Made by a program: the position numbers and the translations under genes
Shown here: in pieces, positions 54,845 through 64,000 of the stretch
Layout: every line of letters starts with the position of its first letter
Numbering within the stretch: position 1 is the stretch's first letter
Assembly (NCBI GenBank): GCA_963678675.1
Contig: OY783199.1
Coordinates: forward strand, 14,020,232-14,084,231
DNA: 64,000 bases
Origin: Xiphydria camelus
Lineage: Eukaryota > Arthropoda > Insecta > Hymenoptera > Xiphydriidae
Direction of reading: 5' to 3'
Notes under the pieces: generated by a model
Told to the model about the DNA's origin: nothing
Databases searched by the model: none
The model's input: only the letters and a program-made list of their open reading frames with translations

Positions 54845-55027
54845 TCAAGACCCGAAAATGACTGCAGTCTTGATAAGTTAGACCATTTTCCCATATATGG
54901 ATAAAAAGGTAGATGTAGAAACTGCAAATCAGGTCAGACACAAGTATTTTGCAGAAAATGCAATGTAAGACTATGTTTTGCACCTAACAGAAACTGCTTT
55001 GCGGATTTTCATACTATATTCTCATAA
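54845..55027 (+). pseudogene. piggyBac transposase cysteine-rich C-terminus
   Basis: In the same frame as the ATPase end the sequence reads RPENDCSLDKLDHFPIYG, TAA, then KGRCRNCKSGQTQVFCRKCN and VRLCFAPNRNCFADFHTIFS with a TAA at 55025-55027. C-x2-C-x9-C-x2-C-x5-C ... C-x4-H is the C-terminal zinc domain of piggyBac transposases, which recognises the element ends. One stop lies just before it. No other part of piggyBac is seen, and no TTAA-flanked end was identified. Confidence 0.78.
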
Positions 55028-55379
55028 AATTTATAGAGTTTATTGAGACTAATAAGAAATGTATAAGATGAAATGCCCATCCATGGAACGGTTTTTGAGA
55101 TATTTCCGCTCAAAGTCGTCGATGTCGCATACATCACCGGGTGCCGAGGGGCAGAGGCGGTCCACGATCCATGATCAAGGATTGCATTTATTGTCAAAAA
55201 GACTAATTTTTGTTTAGCAATAAAGGTAAAAGAATAAAATGTTGGCTCATTATTTAAACTACGATTCCCCGATGGTAGAATAGTTAACGGAAGAAGAAGA
55301 AGAAGAAGAAGAAATGCCTTACTACGTAGCAGCAAGTCCGAACCTGCACGCATGACGCCACCATGATTCCGATAACATC
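55028..55379. other. Unassigned, with a GAA microsatellite
   Basis: (GAA)n lies at 55289-55311. The rest may be piggyBac 3' sequence or old Polinton sequence. Confidence 0.45.
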
Positions 55380-55990
55380 CTCTTATTTAAGCAAAGACGT
55401 TATGCTGGTAGAGGTGAGGTGGTGGACGTAAACGTGTTCGTGCCTGTCGAGACGCTATGGCGTCATCGCTCAGGAATGTGACGTGCTCGGCTTGGTCAGA
55501 ACTGGGCAGTAGCGGCAACGCCGCCTTTGTAGTTCACGCTCGATAAGGCTCGGAGCAAGTCCAAACCTGGACGCATTCCAAGGCCGGTCACCTGCGCAGT
55601 AACGACGCGATAAGCTATGACGTCATCGCTCAGGAATGTGACGCGCGCGGATTAGTCGAAACTGTACAGTAGCGCGGAGCAAGCCCGAACCTGCATGCAT
55701 TTCAAGGTCTGTCAACTGCGCAGTAGCGACGCAATAAGGCATGGCGTCATCACTCAGGAATGTGACACGCTCGGCTCGATCGGAACTGCGCTGTAGCAGC
55801 TCGACGAGGCTGGTCGATTCACCGTGGTCCGACAATTCCAGGAATCGGATGTGCGCAGTAGAGTTTAAATGTACGTATGACGTCATCGCAAATCCAGGAA
55901 CATCATCGTGGTAAACTGCGTAGTAAGATTGCTCGGAACAAGTCGAAATCTGCACGCGATAAGGCTGTTCGAGTGGGATGGTGGCGTTGA

Positions 55991-57126
55991 CTTTTTTTTT
56001 TTTTTTTTTTTAAGGAGGGTGAATGCTTTTTACGCACGACCGGGTTGGCAAAACCCGGACAGTGTGGGACTCGAGACACCCCGCCGCAGTATATTTTGCC
56101 TGCGAGTGCAATATGGGGGCCCCCTACCCACTAAACCTAAACCTCCGTCCTCACCGCCCAGATGATGATGAAGAGAGCTCCTGGTAACGACCAGCAAGGG
56201 TCTTGCTGCAGGAAACTCTCTCTGGGCATGAGCTCGTCGCTCTCCTCGTGACAAGTGCCTGCGACCTCGTACCACGTCATCTTCATGCATGACGTATCTC
56301 GTCCGGCTGACAAGAGCCGTCCTCAAGGCAAAATCGGTTGAAACCAACCGACCCTTGGGACTTCCCACTTTCGCCGGGGGAGGACCTAGTCAGCTCAGGA
56401 GCCCCGAGGGCTGCACTGCTCACGACTCGCGGGCTCACACGGTACTACTCCTCCAATTACTCCAACTATGTGTTCTAATGAACACCCCTAGCGTACATGC
56501 CTGTCGCGCCTTGCACCGGCCGGGAAACAGAAGCACTCCCAATGGAGTGGTGGGTCATCCCACAATATCTGCTCTCGGCGACACAACATTTCCACACACT
56601 TATGCACGGGCCGCTCCAAAGATGCCGGGAAGTTCGACCTGACATCTCGGATTGGCCCGGCCCACATGTATACACTCACTCACGCACACACCCATACCCA
56701 CCCCACTCACCCTCCCATTCACTCACCCATACACAACACGGCCTACTGCCTTATCATGCACCAGGCTGGGCTTCAACCAGTGACCGGAGCACTCCCAATG
56801 GAGTGGTGGGGCAGGCCCCACTCCTCCGGTTCACTAGCCAGCCAGCGCATCTTCGCACCCCAGGCACGCAGTGGCAACTTAGCTATTACGCCCTTCCCTC
56901 TCGCGCGTCCTCTCGGCCTCTTCCTCTCGCGTAAGGACCGCCTTGACAAACTTTGCCACGGCTGCCCACACCTCCTTATCTGCTATCATTCGGGGTATCA
57001 TAGCCCGAAATGTTAGCTCAGTTCCCTCTCCTAATACTGTACGCATTGCCACCCTCTCAACTTCCCACGCCTCACACTCCCCGAGGGTGTGCTCGGTGGA
57101 ATCCAAAATTTCGTCACAGTGGTGAA
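55991..57126 (-). mobile_element. 5'-truncated R1-like LINE with poly-A tail
   Basis: A run of about 21 T at 55991-56012 is the poly-A tail on the minus strand. The upstream part codes a LINE ORF2 C-terminus. Between them is a long 3' region with a doubled ACTCCCAATGGAGTGGTGGG (56537 and 56790). No target duplication was found; insertion seems to have come with a deletion of TIR sequence. Confidence 0.75.
56879..57126 (-). pseudogene. R1-clade LINE ORF2 C-terminal end
   Basis: The minus strand reads HHCDEILDSTEHTLGECEAW, then a segment ending MIPRMIADKEVWAAVAKFVK and AVLTREEEAERTRE, with a stop at 56879. The C ... H-x4-C cluster followed by W-x-x-x-R and a Trp/Val-rich end with a charged tail is how R1/LOA-type ORF2 proteins finish. 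Reverse transcriptase is missing, as expected for 5' truncation. Confidence 0.75.
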
Positions 57127-57406
57127 AATTCAAAATGGCCGCCGCCTACGGTGGCGACACCTGCTGTTGACTACCACTGACAGTGGCACCACCTGATGGG
57201 GGGTCGAGGAGTGGGGGTTCGACCAATGACAGAGCTCCGTTGGGTCACGTGATGCGCGAATTCAAATTTCCCGCCACGGCGCATGCGCACTTCCGCGAAA
57301 TTCAAATTTCCTGCCATTTTTGGTCACGTGGGTGAGCTCGAACTCTCATAGCTTATCTACTAGCATTTATTTTCCTTTAGATATTTCTTTAAGGGAAATT
57401 TGATTA

Positions 57407-58217
57407 TACAGGGTGGACCAGGTTAAACGTCATTTTTTTTATATGTGATAGACCAACAAAAAAAAGTAGACTTTCATAAGAAAATTTGTTTAAAAAATAT
57501 TTCCTAACAAAGATACAGGGTGTCAAAGTTTCGAAAAAAAAAATGGTTTTCTCATCATAACTTCTAAACTACTTGATCGATTTCCATGAAATTTCGCACA
57601 CAGGTTAATGTAAAAAAGCTCTAAGCAATAATTAAATAATTTTTAAAAATTCTCCAGTGGCGTAGATACTAGGGGCCGGTACCCTCCTTTCCCCCTTCCA
57701 ATCTTCGGCGCCACAAAGAAAAAAATCACCCTTGCAAATTTTTGATTTGTGACTTCGTTTTTGAGATTTTTTTCTTTAAATTAAACGTAACCCTATAAAT
57801 TAAAATAAATATCTCAAAAACGAAGCCATAAATCTAAAATTTGCAAGGGTGATTTTTTTCTCTAAATTAAACGGGGAATCCAGTAATTAAATTTTCTTTG
57901 CGAAATATCCAGTGGCGCCGAAGATTGGGAGGGGGAAAGGAGGGTACCGGCCCCTAGTATCTACGCCACTGGAGAATTTTTAAAAATTATTTAATTATTG
58001 CTTAGAGCTGTTCTACATTAACCTGTGTGCAAAATTTCATGGAAATCGATCGAGTAGTTTAGAAGTTATGATGAGAAAACAATTTTTTTTTCGAAACTGA
58101 CACCCTGTATCTTTGTTAGGAAACATTTTTGAAAAAAAAATTTCTTATGAAAGTCTACTTTTTTTTGTTGTTCTATCACATATAAAAAAAATGACGTTTA
58201 ACCTGGTCCACCCTGTA
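57407..58217. mobile_element. TA-flanked foldback with ACAGGGTGGACC ends, full copy
   Basis: TACAGGGTGGACCAGGTTAA at 57407 and its inverse at 58217 lie between TA dinucleotides. Arms include GTAGACTTTCATAAGAAAAT and GGGGGAAAGGAGGGTACCGG and its inverse. A partial copy is at 26091-26622. Non-coding. Confidence 0.88.
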
Positions 58218-59033
58218 TAGTCAATATGGCGGAAAAATGATAAATTACTCAGCTTTCGGAGGTACATTTTCATGCCCTTTTCTAATTTTCGAAGAACTGA
58301 TTCTTTACAACGCGTGTAAAATCGACAAAAATCATGCTTCTTTCATGTGCATATAAAGGGTGAGTAAAAAGTTTAGAATTTTATTTTTGCACACAACTTT
58401 CATTCCTTATGTTTGACCTGGTATTCGTTATTCTACCTCATATACATACATATGTCCATAGGGCATTCCATACTAAGTCACGAAGTTCGTGACCCGACTA
58501 TTTATCATATGATTAATTTTTTGTTCATATTCTTTGTATATTAAAAGATGTACTCTCTCTCTCTCTGGGTTTTCTTTCAGATTTTTTAGCTCCTCAGTTT
58601 CAAAGATATAATTTGTTGTAAATTTTATATCCTCAAAATTCTAAGAGAAATAACTTCGGAAATAAAAAAGATTTAGCAAAATGAATAATCATTTCGTCCA
58701 ACTTGAAGTACAGGGTTTCCCACGACTTATCATATAGTCATCCTAGAACCCACAAATTCGTCGTAATATGCAGATTCTTTTGTGAATTGTCTGCCGACGA
58801 TCTGTTACACCGTTCTCGAGTAAATTAATTTTGAAATTCAATGAAATGTACTAGCATGGGACAGTCTCCATGAATTGCTGGTTATTCCATTTAACGTCAG
58901 TTCAGATGAAAAGAAGTAACGATCGTGTATTTACCGTAATGCGCCTAATCGATATCGACATATCACTGAGCACATTCTGTAATATCACAGCTGCATTATC
59001 CGCGCGAGGTAAAGAATTACTCCTGTCACATTA
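58218..59033. other. AT-rich, short TC microsatellite, no gene
   Basis: (TC)n at 58554-58566 and an imperfect TCACGAAGTTCGTGA palindrome at about 58481; nothing else recognised. Confidence 0.55.
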
Positions 59034-59278
59034 CAGTAAAACCTCGTTTATTGCAAGCCCCTCGAATCGTATGCCTCTCGTTTATCGCAACTCGAGAGGG
59101 GCCCCCATCCCGCTCTCGACTCAAGGCGACTTCGCACTGATCGCTCGTGATTGGCCACCGTGCGTGGTGGGATTCGGAAGGGTTGCAATTACCATGCGCG
59201 GTGGGAGACGGAGGGGTTGCAATAAAGATGACTTTTGCCTTGCAATAAGTGAGAGTTGCGATAAATGAGGTTTTATTG
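59034..59278. mobile_element. pogo-like MITE, 245 bp
   Basis: CAGTAAAACCTCGTTTATTG and the inverse at 59278 (CAATAAAACCTCATTTATCG when reversed) lie between TA dinucleotides (59032-59033 and 59279-59280). CAGT ends and TA targets fit pogo/Tigger. GC-rich middle, non-coding. Confidence 0.85.
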
Positions 59279-60027
59279 TAATCGAGTGCAAGCGAAACGG
59301 AGAAGACGCACGATCATTCCTGGATCAGTGTATCGCGTAACAAGTTATGTTAAAATTATTACCACTGCCCTAGCTACAATACGGAAATGAAATAAAAGAT
59401 TTCATAATAAGTTGAACGTTTCTGTCATGACTCTTTCACATTTCTTTTATCTCTCTCACAATACCATCTTGTCTTAGAATGCATCCATGACATTTGTCAT
59501 GTGATTAATTTAAAGTTCACTTGATATTATAGGAAATGTACAAAAAAGCTAAGGTATTATTGATGAGAAATTGCGTCGCATTTTTTCTCTGAATTTGTTT
59601 TTTCCGCACATGTACATCTAGCATCGATGATTCTGATTGACCCGCTTTGAGTGATGGTACTTCGTTGAGTTGATCATAGTTAAATGGTACCGGTGGGTCT
59701 TCTTGTGTTACCATGAAGCATCAATCAAATTTAGCTTTCATGGCAAAACACTAAGATTCACTCGAATCTTTCAACTACGATCAATACGATAAAAGTACCG
59801 TCACCCAAAGCGGGTCGATCAAAATCATTGACGCTAGGTGTACCTATGCATAAAAGATTCAGATCGTAGAAACTACATTTTTCAAAGCGAGAACGAGAAC
59901 TTTCAAATTCTAGGTATAGCGCACCTAAAGCTTCAGTATCGAAGCGCAGTTACAGTCGGTACGATATTTGTTGAGCCAAAATTCCCAGACGCGATAAAGC
60001 GGTATTTTCGGAACGCAACGGTCTGAC
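59279..60027. other. No recognised feature
   Basis: Flank of the second Polinton end. Confidence 0.5.
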
Positions 60028-60736
60028 AGTAGGTGTGCTATGAGAGTTCGAGCTCATCCACGTGACCAAACATGGCCGGAGATTTGAATTTTGTCGAAGC
60101 GCGCATGCGTCGTGGCGGGGGATTTGAATTCGCATGATGAAGATCCACCATTGGCTAAACCCCCACTCCCCGACCACTCACGTGATCAAAAATGGCGGGA
60201 AATTTGAATGACAGTTCTGGCTCACCCACGTGACGAAAAGTGGCATGCGTCTTGGCGGGGAATTTGAATTCACGTGATGGAGCTTCACCACCTAGCGCGT
60301 GACCTAAAATTGGCGGGAAATTTAAAGTTCGCATGCAGCACCACCATTACGGAGCTCCGTCACCCACTCTCCAACCCCACGTAATCCAATTTAGAGGGAA
60401 TTAATTAGTCATACAACAATTTTGCGAGAAGTCTCTGCCATTGGTTGAACCCCCACTCCCTGACCTCGCTTGCAGCACCACGACAAAGCTCCGCCATTGG
60501 TCCAACCCCAACTTCGCTCGCTGCGCCATCTCGGAGCTCCACCATTGGTTGAGCCCCACGACCTCACTCACAACACCATCTCGGGGCTCCACCATTGGTC
60601 GCTCGCAGCACCATCTCGAGAGGGATTTGAATTCGCGCTAATCTCGGAGCTACGCTATTGGTTGAACCCTCACTCCTCACTGTTGCCAGGCGGCATGCAG
60701 CTGAACGATTTCCCCCTCTACTGAGCAGTGATTAAC

Positions 60737-60774
60737 TATAAGAACCCCACGTTTTTGGGATACTGCCATCAGTC
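60737..60774 (+). promoter_or_regulatory. Core promoter of the small Polinton gene
   Basis: TATAAGAA starts at 60737 and the initiator TCAGTC (A at 60771) follows at 34 bases, 16 bases before the ATG at 60787. Confidence 0.55.
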
Positions 60775-60786
60775 ATAGTTAAGAAA

Positions 60787-61098
60787 ATGGGCTTCACGAA
60801 ACTCAACGAGCTCGGCAGATCAGCCGGATATCTGCAGACAAAGAAATTATCTAAGGTGTAGATTGGAAAGGAGTTGCTAATCACTAAACTGAAGAGGATT
60901 GCAACGAAATACAGTCTGAAGATCGTGGTGAACTTGGAAAACAGTTTTGCAGTCTTCTTCCCAGTACGAGTAAATAAGATCATCAAGTCTGGTAATGATA
61001 AAGAGTTTAATAAGCTGGTCAAGGAATGCAGCGGGAATAAGCTGCACTTGAAGTACCTAGGTGGTAAATACAATTTTTTCGAGTTTTTCAAGAAATAA
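60787..61098 (+). pseudogene. Small basic Polinton protein, one in-frame stop
   Basis: ATG 60787 opens MGFTKLNELGRSAGYLQTKK, reaches a TAG at 60859-60861 and continues in frame IGKELLITKLKRIATKYSLK, NSFAVFFPVRVNKII, ending FEFFKK at TAA 61096. Without the stop it would be about 103 residues. The pattern of a Lys-rich start, TKY-x-x-KIVV-x-L, and VFFPxR suggests a small beta-barrel, perhaps DNA-binding; I recall similar short proteins in arthropod mobile elements but cannot name a function. The stop makes it a pseudogene or, less likely, a re-initiated shorter protein. Confidence 0.55.
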
Positions 61099-61737
61099 AT
61101 TTTGAAACAAACTAAATTGATGAATAGAAATTGAAAAAAAAATAAATAAAATAAATGTGTTTATTCATTTGTAACTTTAAAACCTCCATCGAAAGAAATA
61201 CTTTCAAAATATTAAAAATAATGAAGCTGCACTAAGGTTGACACTAAGGGGTTTCTCGTGTAACTGATTCGGAATGTGATGTCAGATGTAAGAAATTCCA
61301 AATGAAGGTCATGGTCAAGTTCAAATCCAATATCACCATTGTATAGCCGCGGAAATATCGTAAACCCTACTGTCAAAAAGAATTTTTCTAGGGCCCATAG
61401 CTTTCATGGTACGAAGCCGAACTGTACTTGACCTCAATTTGACCTCCGCTGACCATAAAGGTCACATGAAAAAAAATGGTGAAGAACATATTTGAACGTG
61501 AAATTTCCCGCTCTTTTCATTTTCGGTATCAAAAGATAGGGGTTCCTATTTTAAAAAATCAACGACCTTGATATGACCTTGAGGTCATGGTCAAGGTCAA
61601 ATCCAATATAACAATTGGGTAGCCAGGAAAAAATCCTAAAAATTTTGTATTAAACATTTTTCTCTAAAATGGTTTCCCGCTGAGATAATCATCAGTAACG
61701 GGACTTTTTGAACACCCTGAAGATTGGTCTTTCAGTT
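61099..61737. other. No gene; TGACCT-rich stretch
   Basis: Contains repeated AAGGTCAT/TGACCTTG words at 61300-61620 (for example AAATGAAGGTCATGGTCAAG and CTTGAGGTCATGGTCAAGGT), a weak tandem structure of about 260 bp. Nothing coding. Confidence 0.5.
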
Positions 61738-61880
61738 ATACACCCGGAGATGTATCCCTGAGGATACGCTCAAGATGTATCCCTGAGGATACACCCAAGA
61801 TGTATCCCTGAGGATACGCCCAAGATGTATCTCTGATGATAAAACCACGATGTATCCCTGAAGATACACCCCAATATACT
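61738..61880 (-). repeat. 25-bp minisatellite, about five copies, inverted relative to 53729
   Basis: GATGTATCCCTGAGGATACG units are the inverse of the CGTATCCTCAGGGATACATC type, matching the array at 53729-54062 on the other strand. Confidence 0.88.
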
Positions 61881-62160
61881 CGAGACTCTGATTGGACGCT
61901 GCGAATCTTATCAAATCACGATTCGCGGTGTCCAATCCGAATCTCGCTCCTGGAATTCGTCGAAGAATAGAGTCTCCCACATTCTCGGTGATTACATTAC
62001 ATTCGTAATCCTATTCCTCCACGTCCATATTTACCTTAATTTATTCATCTGCATCCATGTATACATTTGTAATCCTATAGTGACCCCAGGGAAGAGTGCC
62101 CGTGGTGTCCGACAGCAGGCACCGCTTATCGTCATGCGGACTCAGTGCGACTTTTGTCTG

Positions 62161-63106
62161 CTACACAGTTTGCACTTTGTGCAATTTCGACCGGAAGAGG
62201 CTATCGGTGTCGGTATACGGAAACTTGGAAAGTTTTCTGGAAAGTTTTGACCATGAAGTCGTAGTAGAATTCGTAGACATACGTCTTGTGGATAAATCGA
62301 GTACACAGAACCCTATGTAGATCGGCTTATTGAACAGAACTTCGATCTTGCTGAGTTGCACTGCTACGAGGTTTTCCGCGAAAACGACTCGGTTGTGGAA
62401 GTAGGGGTTTGACGATGAGTGCTTCGGCGCCGTATCTACCCTTCCACTTGGTCACCCGTTTGACGTCAACACGTTTGCGCACGTTCTCCACGGTCTTGCC
62501 AAACACCGCGTTGTTCATGAATTTAAATAGGTTATTCTCAAACTCATTACGGGCTCGTTTCCTTATATCGCTGTTGAGGTCGATGTAGCTCTTGAACCAC
62601 GATGATTGGTTGAGTTTCAAGGCTCCGCAGATGTTGGTGAGCTTGAGACCGTGCTCGAGAGCTTGCCTCAAGTTGCGGTAGTGGATTATGTAGCGTGATT
62701 TAGAGCACAGAGTCATCAGAAGCTTGGCCTCCCACGATCCCGGTGGCTTCACCTTCTGCGGAAATAGTGGCAGGTCTCGGTGAGCATCGTTGATCGCTTC
62801 TGGGTAGTCCAAGTCCACTTCGAGTATATAGCCGATATGTGAGTCGTCAGGCACATTCCACTGGAAGTTGGCGTTGAGGTTCTCTACTCACTCGAAGGCC
62901 CCGTACGGGAGATGTTGCGTCATTTGTCCAGTCATACAAGTTATTCACGTCGTAGTACATGAGGTACTTTGTCTCCTCGTCAGGATTGTAATCCCTCATG
63001 TACTCGTTATTGGCTCGTGCGTAGCGGTTGTAGCACTGACTGACTCCACCTCTGATGCCCCGCTTGACGAACATCAGCATGTCTATAGGGTATCCCATTT
63101 AAAACT
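62161..63106 (-). pseudogene. polB: Polinton DNA polymerase B, C-terminal (palm) half
   Basis: From 63098 the minus strand reads [20 protein letters not shown] and [14 protein letters not shown], palm motif A with its metal-binding Asp. After a frameshift it reads [20 protein letters not shown], then WFKSYIDLNSDIRKRARNEF and FMNNAVFGKTVENVRKRVDV (motif B region). After another shift it reads SKIEVLFNKPIYIGFCVLDL and PYTDTDSLF, motif C with the Asp pair. A stop follows at 62161. All three catalytic motifs of a family-B, protein-primed polymerase are present but in several frames. The N-terminal half is missing here, the reverse of the first Polinton. Confidence 0.88.
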
Positions 63107-63429
63107 GTACGGTTATATAACTCTTGAAAGAGGGCAGTAATCGGAAAAGCTTTGAAATAAAAATTATAGGGTTCGGAGAGGGACAACTGACACAAAGTAT
63201 GTTTCGAGCATAAATATTTATGCTCTGATGCTGCGAGTTATATTGGGTTTTGTTTGGGTATTTTATGTTAATCTATCCATTTTTCGGCGAAATGTTACAT
63301 AAAATTACAATTGAATATTAATATTCTTAATTCAGACTTTCTTTGCATTACCCAGGGTGCAACACCTAAAGCTGGGGGAGGTGAAGTCTGATTTGCCCCC
63401 CTTGTGCAAAAAAAAGGGATACAAAAAAG
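63107..63429. other. No recognised feature
   Basis: Boundary sequence between the cut Polinton and the transposase remnant. Confidence 0.45.
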
Positions 63430-64000
63430 CGCCAGTGGATTGTGTTTTACTGGAAAAATGTTAGAGCAAATTCTCGATGTTCCCGTCACTACTTCAAAAT
63501 ACAACTCAAGTCGACGTCGAAAACTTTCCACCATATTTTGAAGCACGTGTTGAGGAATGTTGGTAATAGCGTTTCTGATATGTGTTTTCAAGTCTTCTGC
63601 AATTGTTGGACGATTTTTGTAGACTACATCTTTGATGTAGCCCCATAAATAAAAATCGAGTGGAGTAAGATCGGGTGATCATGGAGGCCACAAAACATGC
63701 CCGCTTCTGCCAATTCCAACGATGGGGAAAAAGAACATTGAGATAATTCCTCATAACTAGCGTAAAATGCGGTGGCGCACCATTTTATTGGAACCACAGT
63801 CTTCGTCTTGTGTTCAAGTGTACCTTTTCCAACAAAACTGGGAGGACATTTTGTAAAAGCTGTAAATAGCTTTGACCGGTGACTGTTCCGTAGAAAAAAT
63901 GCGGACCAATCACTTAACCATCCACAAAGCCACACCACACGTTTAGGCTCCACCGATGCTGATGGTCAATGTGCTGCATCTAGTGAGGATTTTCTCTGGA
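63430..64000 (-). pseudogene. Tc1/mariner-superfamily (DUF4817-type) transposase, C-terminal part, runs off window
   Basis: From the window edge the minus strand reads WSLNVWCGFVDG, a stop, VIGPHFFYGTVTGQSYLQLL, TRRRLWFQ, a stop, NGAPPHFTLVMRNYLNV. Then, after frameshifts, come RSPDLTPL-like and LWGYIKDVVYKNRPTIAEDL segments, then HIRNAITNIPQHVLQNMVES and FRRRLEL. The order NVWCG ... IGPxFF-x-GT-x-(T)G ... GAPPHF ... WGYIKDxVY is that of the transposases annotated with a DUF4817 helix-turn-helix. At least two stops and two shifts make it dead. Confidence 0.82.

Larger units (their letters stand above)
50048..57361. mobile_element. Polinton/Maverick element, 7.3 kb, shrunk, with 6-bp target duplication
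   Basis: The ends AGTAGGTAAGCTATGAGAGT and the inverse at 57361 lie between identical AGCATT hexamers (50042-50047 and 57362-57367). Inverted repeats, AG-type ends and a 6-bp duplication are typical of Polintons. Full elements are 15-20 kb; this one keeps a broken PolB N-terminal half and a broken packaging ATPase and has lost integrase, capsid and protease genes. It was later hit by a TA-flanked MITE, a palindromic MITE, a piggyBac piece and a LINE. It cannot be active. Confidence 0.9.
55380..57361 (-). repeat. Right terminal inverted repeat of the Polinton, interrupted
   Basis: This is the inverse of the left repeat in two blocks (55380-55990 and 57127-57361), separated by a LINE. About 210 bp present on the left (50286-50498) are missing at the junction. 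Confidence 0.85.
60028..63106. mobile_element. Part of a second Polinton
   Basis: AGTAGGTGTGCTATGAGAGT at 60028 matches the terminus of the first Polinton, followed by similar GCGCATGCG and CCACTCCCCGACC blocks. Inside are a small gene (60787-61098), a minisatellite and the PolB C-terminal half on the minus strand. The far end is not seen; PolB stops abruptly near 63106, so the element is cut there. The six bases before the end are TCTGAC, with no partner in the window. Confidence 0.75.

Noticed and set aside
55009..55353. 114-codon minus frame with a Leu-rich start
   Set aside because: The Leu run is the GAA microsatellite read backwards; the rest is unrecognised and unsupported.
56030..56934. 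Frames of 110-145 codons on both strands
   Set aside because: They lie in the GC-rich 3' region of the truncated LINE, overlap each other and show no motif.

Overview
The window is non-coding eukaryotic DNA made almost entirely of nested, decayed transposable elements. It is A+T-rich with short GC-rich islands. The element mix is typical of an arthropod, most likely an insect: Ty3/gypsy LTR elements, mariner, piggyBac, PIF/Harbinger, pogo-like and Helitron remnants, Polinton/Maverick elements, and a TATA box plus TCAGT-type initiator upstream of element genes. The species cannot be named from sequence alone. I found no intact host gene, rRNA, convincing functional tRNA or CRISPR array. Nearly all coding matter is frameshifted or carries stops.

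Layout. 0-2.1 kb: 5' end of a Ty3/gypsy-like element on the minus strand (Gag plus protease, primer-binding site, a 902-bp LTR). 2.7-5.7 kb: nested palindromic elements, a 275-bp repeat array and pogo-like ends. 6.3-9.3 kb: an element with 150-bp inverted ends holding a dead mariner and a 61-bp satellite. 9.7-14.0 kb: a 4.26-kb PIF/Harbinger element with TAA target duplications. 14.1-22.5 kb: a foldback element, several TTAA-flanked MITEs, Helitron and mariner pieces and a 1.65-kb palindrome. 22.9-26.1 kb: SWIM and THAP remnants and stacked palindromes. 26.1-31.0 kb: a foldback broken by a gypsy fragment, whose LTR is in turn broken by a mariner, followed by a second foldback and a Helitron piece. 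31.5-39.4 kb: a 2.3-kb palindrome, a third foldback and a nest with a mirrored exon. 39.6-49.1 kb: MITEs, a SWIM exon and a THAP exon. 50.0-57.4 kb: a Polinton with a perfect 6-bp target duplication. 57.4-63.1 kb: a foldback, a pogo-like MITE and part of a second Polinton. 63.4-64.0 kb: a DUF4817-type transposase remnant.

Most notable are three foldback elements (about 14.1, 29.5 and 34.0 kb). They share a subterminal module around GGTCGCTGATnACGAATC, and each holds between its arms a different broken piece of conserved arthropod coding sequence of unknown function. The Polinton is also notable. Both its ends and its target duplication survive although it has shrunk to 7.3 kb. Its PolB gene is split by a TA-flanked MITE, its ATPase runs into a piggyBac cysteine-rich tail, and its right inverted repeat carries a truncated R1-like LINE. 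Element identities rest on motifs read by eye; no database search was possible.
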